A stretch of DNA of 64,000 bases from NCBI GenBank assembly GCA_949710005.1, contig OX453275.1, positions 5,528,469-5,592,468 on the forward strand, given 5' to 3'. Origin of the DNA: Ricordea florida (Eukaryota > Cnidaria > Anthozoa > Corallimorpharia > Ricordeidae). The notes beneath the pieces are model-generated. The model was not told where the DNA came from. It did not search any database and worked only from the letters and a program-made list of their open reading frames with translations. A program made the position numbers and the translations under genes. Positions 12,401 through 23,247 of the stretch are shown here, one piece after another (the stretch's first letter is position 1; the number at the start of each line of letters is the position of its first letter).

Positions 12401-13841
12401 ATATCAGGTACGATACCCTGTTGTAAAGACTGATTAAAAATGAAGGTTAAGAATTCACTTATGTGGCTAGAAGCAAGTTTAATAAATTTTTTAGGAACTC
12501 CGATTGTTGACTTGTTAAGGTTTAGTCCCATTATTAAATCGTGGACCTCATGCACAAGAATACTACGGAAGGTAAAACTATCTCGGAATGAACGTTTGAT
12601 GTAATGGTTAGCGTTTTCATTGGTCGTTGGGAGTTTGTCTGCAAGTTCACGACCGATATTGGTAAAATGTGTATTTAGTTGGTGCGCAATATCAGCCTTT
12701 TCAGTATAGGATCTATTTTTATGAATTGATTTTGTAATTGGGGGTTTTATATATGTGCAAAATAATATCAACATCTGAGCAATATCTATAAAACGGAAGG
12801 AAACCTTATTGTTATTTCGTCAAAAGGGGTATGATTTCCGCAACAATGATTTCAATGTTTGAAATGATAACATTAAAGGCCCCACCCTCAAACCCTTATC
12901 GACCCCCCGTGGCAGGATTACGGTTACTGTAGGTACACCTGTGGCATAACTTGCTTCTTCTCTGACCTCCACTTTCCAGCGCTTACTTGTTGATGGCGCC
13001 TATGCAATGCAAAATATGGCTTTCCACTTAGCGTTCATAACAGCAATAGAGCATGACTACACCTAGTTGCACGCAGGGCCCAAGGGTATGGGTGTCGGGG
13101 TCAGTATGGGCAGTAACAACAAACAAAGGTGTTTCGTACCCACATATCATAAGCTTTATTGCTCTCTTTTCGTCTATTGGATTCATTAATGAATGAGGAT
13201 GGCGTTGAGGTTCTTTTACGTTATTCTGCTCTTTTGCTTTGTTTTGGTTGGGAAACCAGTTAGAGGCTTAGAACAACAAGGGAGTGAAACCAACTGCAAT
13301 CGATTTAATTTTCATACTTACATTACAATGTTCTGCTGAATCCGAGTCTCCACTTTCCGAAATCACTATTGCTTTCTTTCTTTTCCGGGACTGACTCAAG
13401 GATTTTTTTCCTTTCCATCGAAGGACCTTAAAGAAAGCAATTGAGACACTTGTAAGGAAAAAGAAGTGAAAAACAATTTACAAGAGGAGGAGGGGACTCC
13501 CGTGTAAGGGAGGTTCCAATGCTTTCTAAAATCTTGCCCCAGACACATTTTTCCGCATAAAGGCACCGTACACTGTCTAAAAAAAACGACAAACCAGGAA
13601 CTTAAACCCTTAAAGAGGTACGAGATTAATTAGGTCCCCCCTCCCCCCGGAGAGTGTTCCGTCAGCTAAAATGCAGGAAAGGCTTTCTGAATTTCGTCAC
13701 TTACATTAGGTGTCCTAGTTTCGCCACTACTACTGTCACTGCTGATTTCCAACACCTGGCTTTCGTTGCGCTGAAAAAGAAGAAACGCATAAGATAGCCA
13801 GGACCTTTAGGTTTGTAAAAAGGCAATAATGTTACTCTGGC

Positions 13842-13878
<37 letters not shown>

Positions 13879-15759
13879 TATGTTTGCATAACTTATGAAA
13901 AAACAAAAGGAAATTTCAGTTGGGAACGTCAAGTGGTCTACAATGAAAACAAAACGTACAAGCTAAAGAGGTCATGTTCAGCCTGCCGAAAAAAATGGAC
14001 CCTATCTGTCTTACCTTCTAACACATAACAAGTTGTTCCGTGACACACGGTGCAACATTTGTTGAGTGTGACATGCCGGGTTAGACGTTGGACTGGATAG
14101 ACTCTTCAATTTGTTAAATTTGTTTAACGTTGTTGAATGATAATAGAGTAAGGGTCTACTGAGGCCATTCAGAGTCAAACAAGATATCGATGCAACAAAT
14201 AAAAACTCTTGTTTCAAGGAAATGTAATTTACATCTCCCTTACCTTTGTGTACTTAAAACAACCAAGGGGAAGCAAGGGCTCTCCTGGGCAGAATTCCTC
14301 TTCTTCCCATGACTCAAATTGTGGTTCCCTTGTCTGTGGAAAGTAATAATTAAGAATAAGCGCGTCATTTTTCTTCCGGGTTCTGTAAAAGTTACAACGA
14401 AGAATAACAGCAGTTTGGTTCACGTTTTCATCTTACCAGGTTAGGCTTGCCTTTGCCGTGATACCCGAATCCTGGGGTGGTCTCATATATGCTATCGTCA
14501 TCACTATCAACATCATTCTGTAAATATAAATATTTGAGGCCTTAATTCTTAATTCCTAACTTGTAGTCCACGATTTAAAAAAGTCATTTTTTCCCCAGGT
14601 TTTATCTGAGAGTAAGTTGTTTCAAAGTTTTGAATGATTTTCTCCTCTGCCTAACCCTACATAGCCTGTGCGGGAGCGTAGCTAAATGCCGCGGGTCATA
14701 GGTAGCAGGTGGAGGTCGTGGGTCGTGGGTGTGGGTAGATGTGGTGAGAAAAAAAAAAAAACAAGAAAATAAATCAAGAAAATAAAATTGAAAGAAACAA
14801 ACCAAAAATGTAAATAAAATTATATTACAAGAATATTTTCCCACGGCAAATTGCCAAGGGTGAAAGACGAATTTCCGCCGATATTATTGGAACGAAGAGA
14901 ACATGTACCTGCAATCTTTGATAAGATCGAAAGCTTTACTTTGTGAGTGACACTTGCTGGTTTTGTGTAGCGTTATCTACAGCCCGCAACTGTTTGCGGA
15001 ATCTTGGGTTTCCTTTCCTATTACAGAAGTTGATCGAACATTTTGATGAATGAGTTATCACTTCTCTCCAAGCAATCAATGAAACATTTCAAAAAATCAC
15101 GTTTGTGTTTTGCAGAATCATTTATTAATATATTTATTAATACTTTATTTTATTTTTATTTTCTTGTTTTGGTTTTTACACCTACGACCCACGATCTCCA
15201 CCCACTACCCACGACACCGTGGTGTTTTTATCTTGGTTTGGAGAAACGGAGTCCTGCCGCAACGTAGCTGCAACGCTGCAAAGCTGAGCCATCATTTGTG
15301 TGAATGTTGAAATCAGTAAAAGTATTCAAATTTCACTGACAGCCTTAGCAGCCTATGTATAATGAGCATTAACTGAACATTTTAGTAGCTTTTTGGGGGG
15401 AGACGAAGCATTTTAGTGCGTAAGAAGGAGTATTAAAATGGAGCATAGTGTACAAAAGCCTAGCCCTCACCATATGATATTTGCTCGTTATAAAAACCTA
15501 TATCAAAATATTGGCGAAAAACATAACAATCTCTTTGTTTATAAGTGAAGTAAGTAGCGAAAATTTTTTCCGCCAAAAGTCGATATGAGTGAAACGCTAG
15601 TCATCCTCACTGAATACTCGACCGTACCTTACTCAACTTGACGGCCTTTTCAAGAGCCGCATGCTCGTCTTCTTCTTGGAATTTGCGAAGCCAACTTGGC
15701 GAGTCGTCCACCGGTGAGCCTGGGCGACCCGCAACAACCTCTGAAAACTTTCTTAACAT
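6439..15759 (-). CDS. multi-exon MULE transposase with UIM, SIM-like motifs and SWIM zinc finger; one in-frame stop
   Basis: Seven exons with consensus splice sites are proposed: 15759-15628, 14517-14437, 14333-14244, 13770-13705, 13390-13322, 9365-8939 and 8750-6439. All junctions are phase 0 except the last (phase 1), giving about 1058 codons. Exon 1 ends in EDEHAALEKAVKLSK, a ubiquitin-interacting motif. Exons 4 and 5 carry VLEISSDSSSGE and AIVISESGDSDS, which look like SUMO-interacting motifs. Exon 7 has the MULE core (DVTFNIGDFYV near 8255, YGTDEERN near 8060) and a SWIM finger (CDTSC...FCAH, 7129-7078). A single TGA at 7963-7965 interrupts an otherwise continuous frame, so this copy may be dead or mis-sequenced. 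An alternative acceptor at 15740 would make exon 1 internal. Family expectation: cut-and-paste DDE transposase acting on the flanking TIRs. Confidence 0.8.
9817..10490 (-). pseudogene. LINE ORF2 C-terminal domain
   Basis: This is the downstream continuation of the RT ORF after the nested insertions. It starts with KYLGVMIDESLTWKHHI, typical of the region after the RT thumb in LINEs, continues through IYYNLIYPYISYSILAWG and ends in a helical basic tail. The reading frame upstream of 10490 is closed, so it is separated from its RT domain by about 1.2 kb. Confidence 0.75.
10560..10716 (-). mobile_element. tRNA-like SINE inside the LINE
   Basis: Read on the minus strand, TGGTTTAGCTAATCAGC then TGGTAGAGTA resembles an RNA polymerase III A box, and GTGAGTTCGAAAC a B box. 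It sits between the two LINE halves. Its boundaries are uncertain. Confidence 0.5.
10917..11680. mobile_element. TTAA-flanked MITE inserted in the LINE
   Basis: TTAA at 10913-10916 and 11681-11684 flanks inverted ends reading GGGGGCMGTCTAGTCA inward (one mismatch). The 764-bp interior has no credible gene. A stretch around ACTATGATCCTATGGAGCG (11200) recurs as an inverted copy near 11320, forming an internal hairpin. The right TTAA lies within the LINE RT codons for Leu-Lys. Confidence 0.85.
11668..12774 (-). pseudogene. LINE reverse transcriptase domain (partial)
   Basis: The frame is open for 368 codons and contains the RT blocks in order: KGGEITDPANYRPIS, FGFRKGHSTAQAI, FLDFSKAFDTVNH, GIPQGSTLGPLLFLIYIND and the catalytic FADDT, followed by the thumb region. 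It ends where the TTAA MITE (10917-11680) interrupts it at SLKGAV. The 5' endonuclease is absent. A related, more decayed LINE is at 35040-36640. It reverse-transcribes LINE RNA when intact; this copy cannot be functional. Confidence 0.85.
12776..13321. other. intron sequence of the MULE transposase gene
   Basis: I see no gene or repeat boundary here beyond the truncated LINE end at 12775. The strong donor GTAAGT of transposase exon 5 lies at 13316-13321 on the minus strand. Confidence 0.5.
14690..15240. repeat. foldback element in the first transposase intron
   Basis: GTGGGTCGTGGGT-rich sequence (14705-14740) followed by an A-rich tract is inverted at 15130-15215 (T-rich tract, then CTACGACCCACGATC). 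The arms are about 100 bp. It explains the apparent frames at 14602-14844 and 15043-15310. No target duplication was resolved. Confidence 0.6.
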
Positions 15760-16352
15760 GTCCAAAAAAGATCGCGAGAAAAATGAAAATAATTTCTGTA
15801 TTTCCAGCTCTGGCCCTTACCAAAGGCAACACATTTCTCGAAGCCGCTGGAGTGCCGAATTTATATGACGTTTGAAGCAATCTGATATCTCTCTTATCTT
15901 ATTGTTTTGAAATTTTGACACTGCTAGAGTAAAGGTTAGGGTTAATTCTCTCGCCGTTTACCTTGCACCTGTCAACGTTTTGCCCAAGAATGGGGGTCAA
16001 ATGTAGACCCTTGGGGACTACACACGTTGTAGAGTAACTTCAATCAAGTCAAGCACTCACAGTACTTTATTGCAGACCTCAGTGACCGAAGAATTCTGAT
16101 GAGAATTCATACCACCAACGTCATGCTTTTCCCCAACTGTTGAAGGCATATTTTAGCTGGATAAATGATGGTACAATTTCATGAAATGATTTTGTGTGTA
16201 CGAGGCACATTATTGTCATGAGGGGTTCTAGCATACTTAGAAACTTAAAACACATTCTCTACTCCTGGAAATACCTGTGTAGAATGCACAATGCCAGAAC
16301 ATGCCATCATCAAAAGGGATTAATGCACAAACTTGGTGATAACTATTATTAC
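15760..16352. promoter_or_regulatory. 5' region of the MULE transposase gene
   Basis: This lies between the first proposed coding exon and the right TIR. The pyrimidine-rich run on the minus strand just before 15740 ends in TTTTCAG, so an upstream noncoding exon is possible. I see no clear TATA box. No other gene is visible. Confidence 0.35.
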
Positions 16353-17152
16353 CGGCAGGCATCACACTGGATCCACTCCCCGATTTCAGCCCCGTGAATG
16401 AAATCGGAAATTGCCTGCAATCCATTCGATGATAATCAGTTGACAAATTTCAATGGTCATTTACTGTAATTGCATTTTGTTATCAGTTGGTTAGTGTTTT
16501 GCAATGATGTCTGTGTTCAAAATAGCGTGATCAGCGCTAATGGCTTCAAGATGTTCAAGATGTTATATTCTCCAGAACCCACACGAATAGCGAGCTTGGT
16601 ACAATTCAGTAAGCTGGATAAGTGAAGCGAAGCCTGTGTCCTTTGGAATTCATGAAAGAAAGCAGAAAGTAGAATGTGAAAAACATATATATATTGCGTT
16701 GTATTTAAAAGCGTCAAAGACAGATCACTGTCATACGGGGTATATTGGGAACGAGACTCAAAGTCAATGTTCATAGATCATGTTTCACAGGTCATGATTT
16801 TGTGTAATATTAAAAATAGTTACGGAGTCTGTGTTTTGGGTGTCACATCTTCGCCCACAGTGAAACTCTCCGCTAGGAATTACGACGGAAAGCACAGCGT
16901 GAGGGATGGTATTAAGGAGAACTTTCTAAGTGTGTGTAAAACATTAGCACAGATTAAAGGCAAATGGCGCCAAATACTTCAGTGTTAACAATTAACCTCG
17001 AGTGATTATTTGTAATACTAAAATCAGTAACCCTCCCCCCCCCCCCCCCCCCCGTCTAGTCCAGTCCAGTCCAGAGTCCAGTCCAGAGTCCAGTCCAGAG
17101 TCCAGTCCAGTCCAGTCCAGTCCAGAGTCCAGTCCGTGCTTTCCAACTGGCC
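16353..17152 (-). repeat. MULE right terminal inverted repeat
   Basis: Reverse complement of the left arm: C-run at 17035-17053, CCAGTCCAGAGT array at 17059-17135, terminus CTGGCC at 17147-17152. The arms differ in the number of array units and at scattered substitutions. The inner end carries the same GEWIQCDAC frame on the minus strand. Confidence 0.88.
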
Positions 17153-17161
17153 GTAGTCCGT
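17153..17161. other. right 9-bp target-site duplication of the MULE
   Basis: GTAGTCCGT, identical to 4968-4976 and directly following the CTGGCC terminus. Confidence 0.9.
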
Positions 17162-17244
17162 TGGTTTCGACAAGTTGCGTGATGAATCTAATTATAGATA
17201 ACCCAGTGTTAACTTTCATGACACTCAAAGCAGCTACAGAGCCT

Positions 17245-18196
17245 GGCATAGTCTAAAAGCGGGACTGGACCCTGGACTGGACCCTGGACTCTAGACTCTG
17301 GACTCTGGACTCTGGACTCCAGATTACAAAAAATATCAAAAAAATTAAAGTAAAACGGAAAAAAAATTAAAATTGTTGTTCAAAACACAGGGTTTTTGTT
17401 GCCACATGTCACGTGACACGAGTATTTAATATAAGACATAACAATAACGATTTTCTAGAATATCATGGAACGCTGCCACCTCCGGGTAAAAAAAAAATAT
17501 AAATAAAAATTGAAAAAGTAAATTGAAAAAACAAAAACAATCTATATTGAATAAAGATACTGGGTTGTAAATATGGCTGTTTGTGTATAACACCGGATTT
17601 TTGCCTCACTATAAGATGGGGTGGGGGCGTGGGGGCGGTGTGGAGGAGGGAGGGTGCATGTACATTTTTGGCAAAGTGTTTTGTTTTTATATCTATGGTG
17701 CAAAGGGGTGTATGATAGAAAATAATTGCTGATTGTTAGCAAACCCCTAAACATATTGAAATGATCGTCGTAGGATATATTGCGACAGTCTTAATATTAA
17801 AACGTGACTATACGTTAGCATACTATTACAATATTTACCAGTACACATGCTCTGGGTGTCAACTGAACGATTTTCTTTATTGTAGAAACTGTAGTTAAGA
17901 TATGATAACCACCTCTTGTCGGCACGCACCAGTTTAAACAGAACAACCGCGACATTTCTATTACCCGTACAACAAAAGTGTTTATCTTTCAAGGTAACTG
18001 TTAGGCCGATGCCTTTTTGGATCATTGACGATTATATTGTCGGCTGAATGTGTTTTCAGGTGAAAAGATTAGGGGGAGCGTTGTGTGACAGATCCCCCTG
18101 TGGTGCCAACTTTGTACAATTTGAATTTTTTTCTGGAGTCCAGAGTCCAGAGTCCAGGGTCCAGTCCAGAGTCCAGTCCATGTTTTAGACCATGCC
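17245..18196. mobile_element. non-autonomous element with the same CTGGACT subterminal repeats
   Basis: Inverted ends read GGCATRGTCTAAAA from 17245 and from 18196, followed in both by GGACTGGACYCTGGACT arrays (17263-17315, 18137-18182). The immediate flanks, TACAGAGCCT and TACAGGCCT, look like an imperfect 9-bp target duplication. The central 0.8 kb has no recognisable gene; the frames at 17542-18025 have no family features. It is probably related to, and perhaps mobilised by, the adjacent MULE (inference). Confidence 0.6.
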
Positions 18197-19570
18197 TACA
18201 GGCCTTACCCTGAGACGCCACACTTTTTTATTGTTAGATTGCTGGCCAAGAAGGTTTTATGAACTAACAAAATAATTTAATTCATGAAGCGATTGCAAAT
18301 TGCAGCCATAACTTGACAGACGTAGAGTTAAAAGCACAAAGGACGTACGGTAATTATTTTCTCACAGCAAACCCAAAGCGAGCCATATTCATGTTTATGT
18401 TTAGTTGAATTAAGGTATCAGTAAGGGGAAAATTTGCCATTTTACATACTTTTACTTTTTTAAAACGGTTGGATAAGTCTTAAGGTTATCTTTAAAATTT
18501 AAAAAACTCCACGAAAAAATATTATGTCCGTCGCTAGTTATTGCGCGATAAAGATTTTTTGCGCACTAATTACTTAATTGAGAGTTGACAAGTTCTGTCA
18601 AATGAATATTTTAAAATTGTCGAGGCAAGGTGTCACGTGAAACCAATAACATGCTGAGTTTGACACGCGATTTCGCGCTATAATCAGTGCACGGATGTCT
18701 TCGAGGAAGAACAAGCGATCTTGCCCTTTTTCATCGGCTAAAGGAAGGCCAAAGAAGGCAAAAAACACTTTTGACAAAAAGTGGGCCGCTAACTTAGCGG
18801 AAAGTGACAAAGGGTCTTATTACAATCAAGAAAAATTGCTGGGTGAACTCGATCGCGATCACGAAGCCAACGAGCAAGCCGAAATAAGCGCAAGTCGCCG
18901 TAAAATACGATTGCAATAAACTGTCGAAGCAGAGGAAATTGAAGAAGAGAAGTTTACGTTTACGACGTCCGCTCCAGCGTTTCCCAAAGCAAGCCATATT
19001 TATGTTTAGTAGAATTAAAAGGGAAAATAGTTCTCAGTCCTTTCCAAACCGGGCTTACTCGATAGTATCGCAGGCTTTTTCTCATTGATCTCTTATCCAA
19101 TTTTTTTCCTACAGGCTATGAAACCATTTGCATTTTTTCAATTATGCAGAAATTGACACAAATCCGAGGTGCTTAATGTGTTATTACTTTTGCTGTTATC
19201 TTGCAATAAAGCCGGGAGCCTATTGTATTATTTACTTTTTATTCTGGCCTCGATTCCCATAATCGGCAATGACATCTACAAAGGTCAGTGTCAAACAGAT
19301 TCTGCTTCTCGATTGAGTGTATTATCAGTAGTGTGACTCATGTCAGAGGCACACCTATGAATTTCATTTAATGGAGAACTTGTGCGCGAGTTCAGATCTT
19401 TAAAACAGACCAAGAAAGAAAATAATCTCACTTACATAAGATTCAGGCGTTACACCTACATGTTACGCCAAACATTCAAAAGAGCAATGCACAATGTATA
19501 GTTCAGATAGTTTAATTTACCAGTTTTGTTAGTGAAGTTGGCGAGTTACGTAATCAACATATCATACCAA
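18197..19570. repeat. duplicated block copy A, right part (matches 53100-53850)
   Basis: From about 18238 the sequence resumes similarity to copy B at 53115. Landmarks are GATTGCAAATTGCAGCCATAA (18291; B 53171), the AATAAAGSCNGRAGCCT stretch (19206; 53463) and GTGACTCATGTC (19332; 53586). Similarity breaks around 18414-18982, where an extra segment lies between two imperfect direct repeats. Confidence 0.7.
18695..18919 (+). CDS. hypothetical 74-codon frame, possible gene fragment
   Basis: The frame encodes a strongly hydrophilic, lysine- and glutamate-rich peptide with an SSRKNKRSCPF start and a GRPKKAK basic patch resembling an AT-hook or nuclear localisation signal. It lies entirely within the extra segment (18414-18982) that is absent from copy B. 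Beyond its stop at 18917 a second frame is acidic. I do not recognise a family. It could be the 5' end of a captured gene or chance. Confidence 0.25.
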   Translation: MSSRKNKRSCPFSSAKGRPKKAKNTFDKKWAANLAESDKGSYYNQEKLLGELDRDHEANEQAEISASRRKIRLQ

Positions 19571-19904
19571 TGATTAAAAATTATTCTGGTGTGCTACTGA
19601 TGTTGCTACTAATAATGATAGTTATAAATAATACTTCCGTGCTTACTCGGCTAGGAGCACTATAAATACACAGAAACAAACATTGCAAAGAGAACGTAAA
19701 CTTCGCCATAAAGAATTTCATCTTGTAATACTTCATATCCCCGTTTTTATACTTGACATGGACATAGGTTTGCATTCAGCATGCAAAGCATTGATGCTAT
19801 TATTAATAGTAATGAACTTTATTTGTGTGGTAACTCCATCTAGTACTGACATACCAATTGAAGACACTGTAAAGCACAAATGAAATCATATTAAACTAAA
19901 TCAA
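19571..19904. other. intergenic, nothing recognised
   Basis: AT-rich sequence without conserved frames or repeats that I could identify. Confidence 0.4.
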
Positions 19905-19909
19905 ATGTT

Positions 19910-20070
19910 GGTTTTTGTGGAGAGGGGAAAACTGGAGAAAAACCCCTCGGAGCAGAGTAGAGAACCAACAAACTCAGCCCACATATGACTCCGGGGCCGG
20001 TTATCGAACCCGGTCCACATTGCTGGAAGGCGAGCGATCTCACCACCGCGCCGACCCTGCTCCCTTGGTC
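19910..20070 (-). mobile_element. tRNA-like SINE
   Basis: On the minus strand GGCGCGGTGGTGAGATCGC resembles an A box and GGGTTCGATAACCGG is a good B box, at the usual spacing. This matches the tRNA-derived head of common invertebrate SINEs. A-rich sequence lies at the far end. Confidence 0.6.
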
Positions 20071-20079
20071 CTGAAAGCC

Positions 20080-20489
20080 GCTACAATTTGTTGGGTTTCT
20101 AACTGACAGCTGGAAAAGTACATAATACTGTATAATTCATTCAGCTGTCACTTGTACTCCTTGCATGGTGCAAAGATGTTAGACATTCAGGAGCGATGAT
20201 TTGACTAGTAAAGGGGCGAGGGATTTGTAAGAGTTGCCGAAATAGTGAGACCTCCATACATCTCAACTTTGGTGGATCTGATATCTACAATTTCTTTGTA
20301 GCTCACAATGTCAAATTTAACCCAATCACGTAGTAAAAAATGTTTATTGAACTTGCTACATATATCCGACTTTCCGGCTAGGTCAAATTGTGCACCTCTC
20401 TATGAACGTGTAATTACATGAGATTTTACATGTACGAGTTTAGTTTTTCAGTGGTCTACGAGGAAATTGTCCTGTTGAATATATATTAA
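20080..20489. other. intergenic, nothing recognised
   Basis: No conserved frame, RNA gene or repeat seen. Confidence 0.4.
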
Positions 20490-23216
20490 CTAGAAATACG
20501 ACTCCCGCAAAAACCTCGCGAAGCTAGTTTTTGAAGAAGTCACAATGCTTTTATATTTTATTTTATTGGTGCAAATTACATGATCAGTATACCGGTCAAC
20601 ACAGTGTTTAAAAATTGACCTTCATTTAGCTCTTTCACTGCCACTGAGATTGCACCAGAGGGAATAGAAGCAAAATTATTTATTATCTTGACAGGGAATA
20701 CAGAGTCGATGAGGTATCACAATAATATTCACTTACCACAAATTGAAAATGATTGTAAATCTTTTGCAGGGGAAATCTTGAGGAGTTGATATGAATGCTT
20801 GTGTTTACCACGGTGTAAAAACCTGTGTTTTTTTTAGTTTTATTTTCTTAGTCTGAGTCTACTGCTTTGTCTTCTTTGTTGTACATCCCTTTTAAACACA
20901 ATATGTTCTTACACCGAGGATGAGTTGAATGCTCCAATTATTTTTTGTTTATGTTTTTTGCTTATAATTGCATGAGATTCATTGTAAGAAGAATCTTCTG
21001 ATTAGATATATTATTGTCTACTGCAGTCATTATTTCATTCCTAGGTAACCACAATTGAGAGCATTATGAATAGTGCATGTTTCAATTTATGTACTCTCTT
21101 CAGTTGCAGTAGTACCCCCAGTGATGCCATATCAACAGAAGTGTGAGATACAATGTCATTACATAAAATAAAAATTGGGGGTAAAACAATTGGATTCTAC
21201 AAAAAGTTTAAATAAAGGTTTAGTAATAGTGTGTGCCGACTGTATAGTATGTGGTCGTGCTATTTTTAGGTCATCTCATAAAATCAATACATGTAAGAAA
21301 GAGTTACTGAAATCTCAATACGTTGATAATTATTGCTGCACTACATAGTCCTGTAAAAAAATAATGTGAAATCAACATCAATCAGTCAAAACTGTATACC
21401 ACATGAAAGTTTAATTGTGCTGTTACAGAAACAGGCAAAATATCCATAACCAAACAGAGAATAGTACATTATTTTGAATATATGAAAATTTCTATTATAA
21501 AAACTACAGAAGAAAGATTTAATATACGCATGGTATTTCATCGAAAAAGTCATGGCAGGCAAAGGTATTGAACTTGTAACCAATGACATATGGTAACGAG
21601 AAGCACTATCATTATATTATTATCATTATTATTATCATTACTGTTATTATTACTGGTATTGATATTATTATTGTTATATTTTTTACGTTAAACATAATAT
21701 ATTTTTATGGGGTGGGATGCATGTCCTAATCTTGGTAAAGATATTGTTACTCTACTACTACAAGCAATACAAAAATCTTCTTAATAGACTTTCCATCAGA
21801 GGTGGTAGTAATCAAAACAGCACCAAAGAATACCATTTCTTCTTTAAGGCTTAGAATCTAGTGCAGTCATTTGTCTATACAGTTTGTGTGGAAAATCATT
21901 GAAAGCATAGGGCATTTAGGAAACTTGAAACACTTGTTACTACATACAGCACACTTGCAATGAATATATGAGAAAGATCATAAACATTTTGGCATTACAA
22001 AATTTATTTTCTTCTTTATAAAGTTTTTCCAATGTAAAAGGTTAATTGCATGTTGTGGTTGTTATGAAATATTGATATTTGACATCATAAAAATAAAGTA
22101 AACAGCAGAAAGTAACAAAGTTAATATGTTATGTCTAACTTTTCAAATTAAGGCTTGAATTAACATTTCATTTGTGAAAAAAGGGCAGGGGTTCTAGATA
22201 GCAATATTATCAGGGGAGGGGGGTTCATTGCACTCTAAGGTAAAACTGACCCATTGTGAAAAGGCTATGAAACTTGTTGTCTCTACGCAATATTATTGAA
22301 ACCTTTCAATCAGAGAATACATACATATATATATAGCAAAGAGAAATACTACTCAGAATTCAGTAATCACATTTGCTTTATTTTGAAATGATCGCATTGA
22401 TCACTGATAATATTGCAGAACCAGTACTTTATAGTGACACAGGGTATATATTCTGTTGAAAATGTTTAACAGAACTGCCAGATCAAGAAAATTTACAATA
22501 TTTTCACTGTTGCAATGATATCAGATCACATCGTTATAAATGATTGCTATAACAACTGCAACTCTCTGTGTTGGGAATTTCTTCAAACTGGAAACGCTAT
22601 CGTTTTATTATGAAAAATACCTATTTACATTCTCTTGTAATCTGTTGGTCATCTTCCGATTCCGTTTTTAGACTAATAGAATTATTTTCCAGAGATATCT
22701 CCAATCGTTGAAGTCGTTCTTACTCGGTGTCCCTTCTAAGTCGTTTTGCTAAATGTACTACGCCAATATATTTCGTTATGTAATCGTTCACTCATGTCCT
22801 GTATTTCTATCAATAACACATTCAAATTCAAAACTAACTTGATTGAATTCCTAGTCCTTTTCCCTGCTGTTTCGTTTGCCTTTTTCTGGAGCGAGCAGTT
22901 GTTGTCTTGGCTGTTGTTATTCTCCCTGCTGTCGTTTCTCTATCCCGGCTTTGAGTCGTGCTTTCCCCGTGTTGATTTTCATGGTATTCGAACTTACTCG
23001 GCGACGATCTCGTGCTAATATTTCTTGAATATCTCGGAGATCATCTTGCTGGGATGTACTTCCAGGACGAGTGAAATCGATTTCCACAAAATTTACATTA
23101 CTTTCAAAAAGGCATCACCGAATAATGGCGGAAATTCAGCAGTTCTCAAGTGCGTTACTATTGCCAGGTAACCTGGCCTGCGAACGGACACCTTTAAAAT
23201 ATAGATATATATAAAC

Positions 23217-23247
<31 letters not shown>

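Larger units (their letters stand above)
9534..12775 (-). mobile_element. 5'-truncated non-LTR retrotransposon (LINE), itself interrupted
   Basis: It lies in the intron between transposase exons 5 and 6. The 3' end on the minus strand carries an (ATT)n tail (9534-9552). The RT domain is at 11668-12774 and the distal domain at 9817-10490. A SINE and a TTAA MITE separate the two coding pieces. Visible sequence starts near 12775, inside the linker before the RT, so the 5' half with the endonuclease is missing. The RT resembles the Jockey/CR1/L2 group; the clade is not resolved. Confidence 0.8.
4977..17152 (-). mobile_element. complete MULE (Mutator-like) DNA transposon with long TIRs and 9-bp target duplication
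   Basis: The element is bounded by an exact 9-bp direct repeat GTAGTCCGT (4968-4976 and 17153-17161). The first six bases of both ends are GGCCAG reading inward, followed by a GGACTGGACTCT-rich subterminal repeat, a poly-G tract and about 650 bp of inverted repeat. A 9-bp duplication with long TIRs is the MULE hallmark, and the interior encodes a MULE/SWIM transposase. Total length is 12,176 bp, of which about 3.2 kb is a nested LINE and 0.76 kb a TTAA MITE inside that LINE. Its relatives 50.8-53.9 kb and 33.9-34.5 kb lack this insertion, so it split duplicated block copy A after the duplication (inference). Confidence 0.9.

Noticed and set aside
22746-23018. Recurrent 90-140 codon frame also at 24167-24586 and 26926-27351
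   Set aside because: It recurs only because the repeat does. It varies in length and stops between copies and shows no domain.
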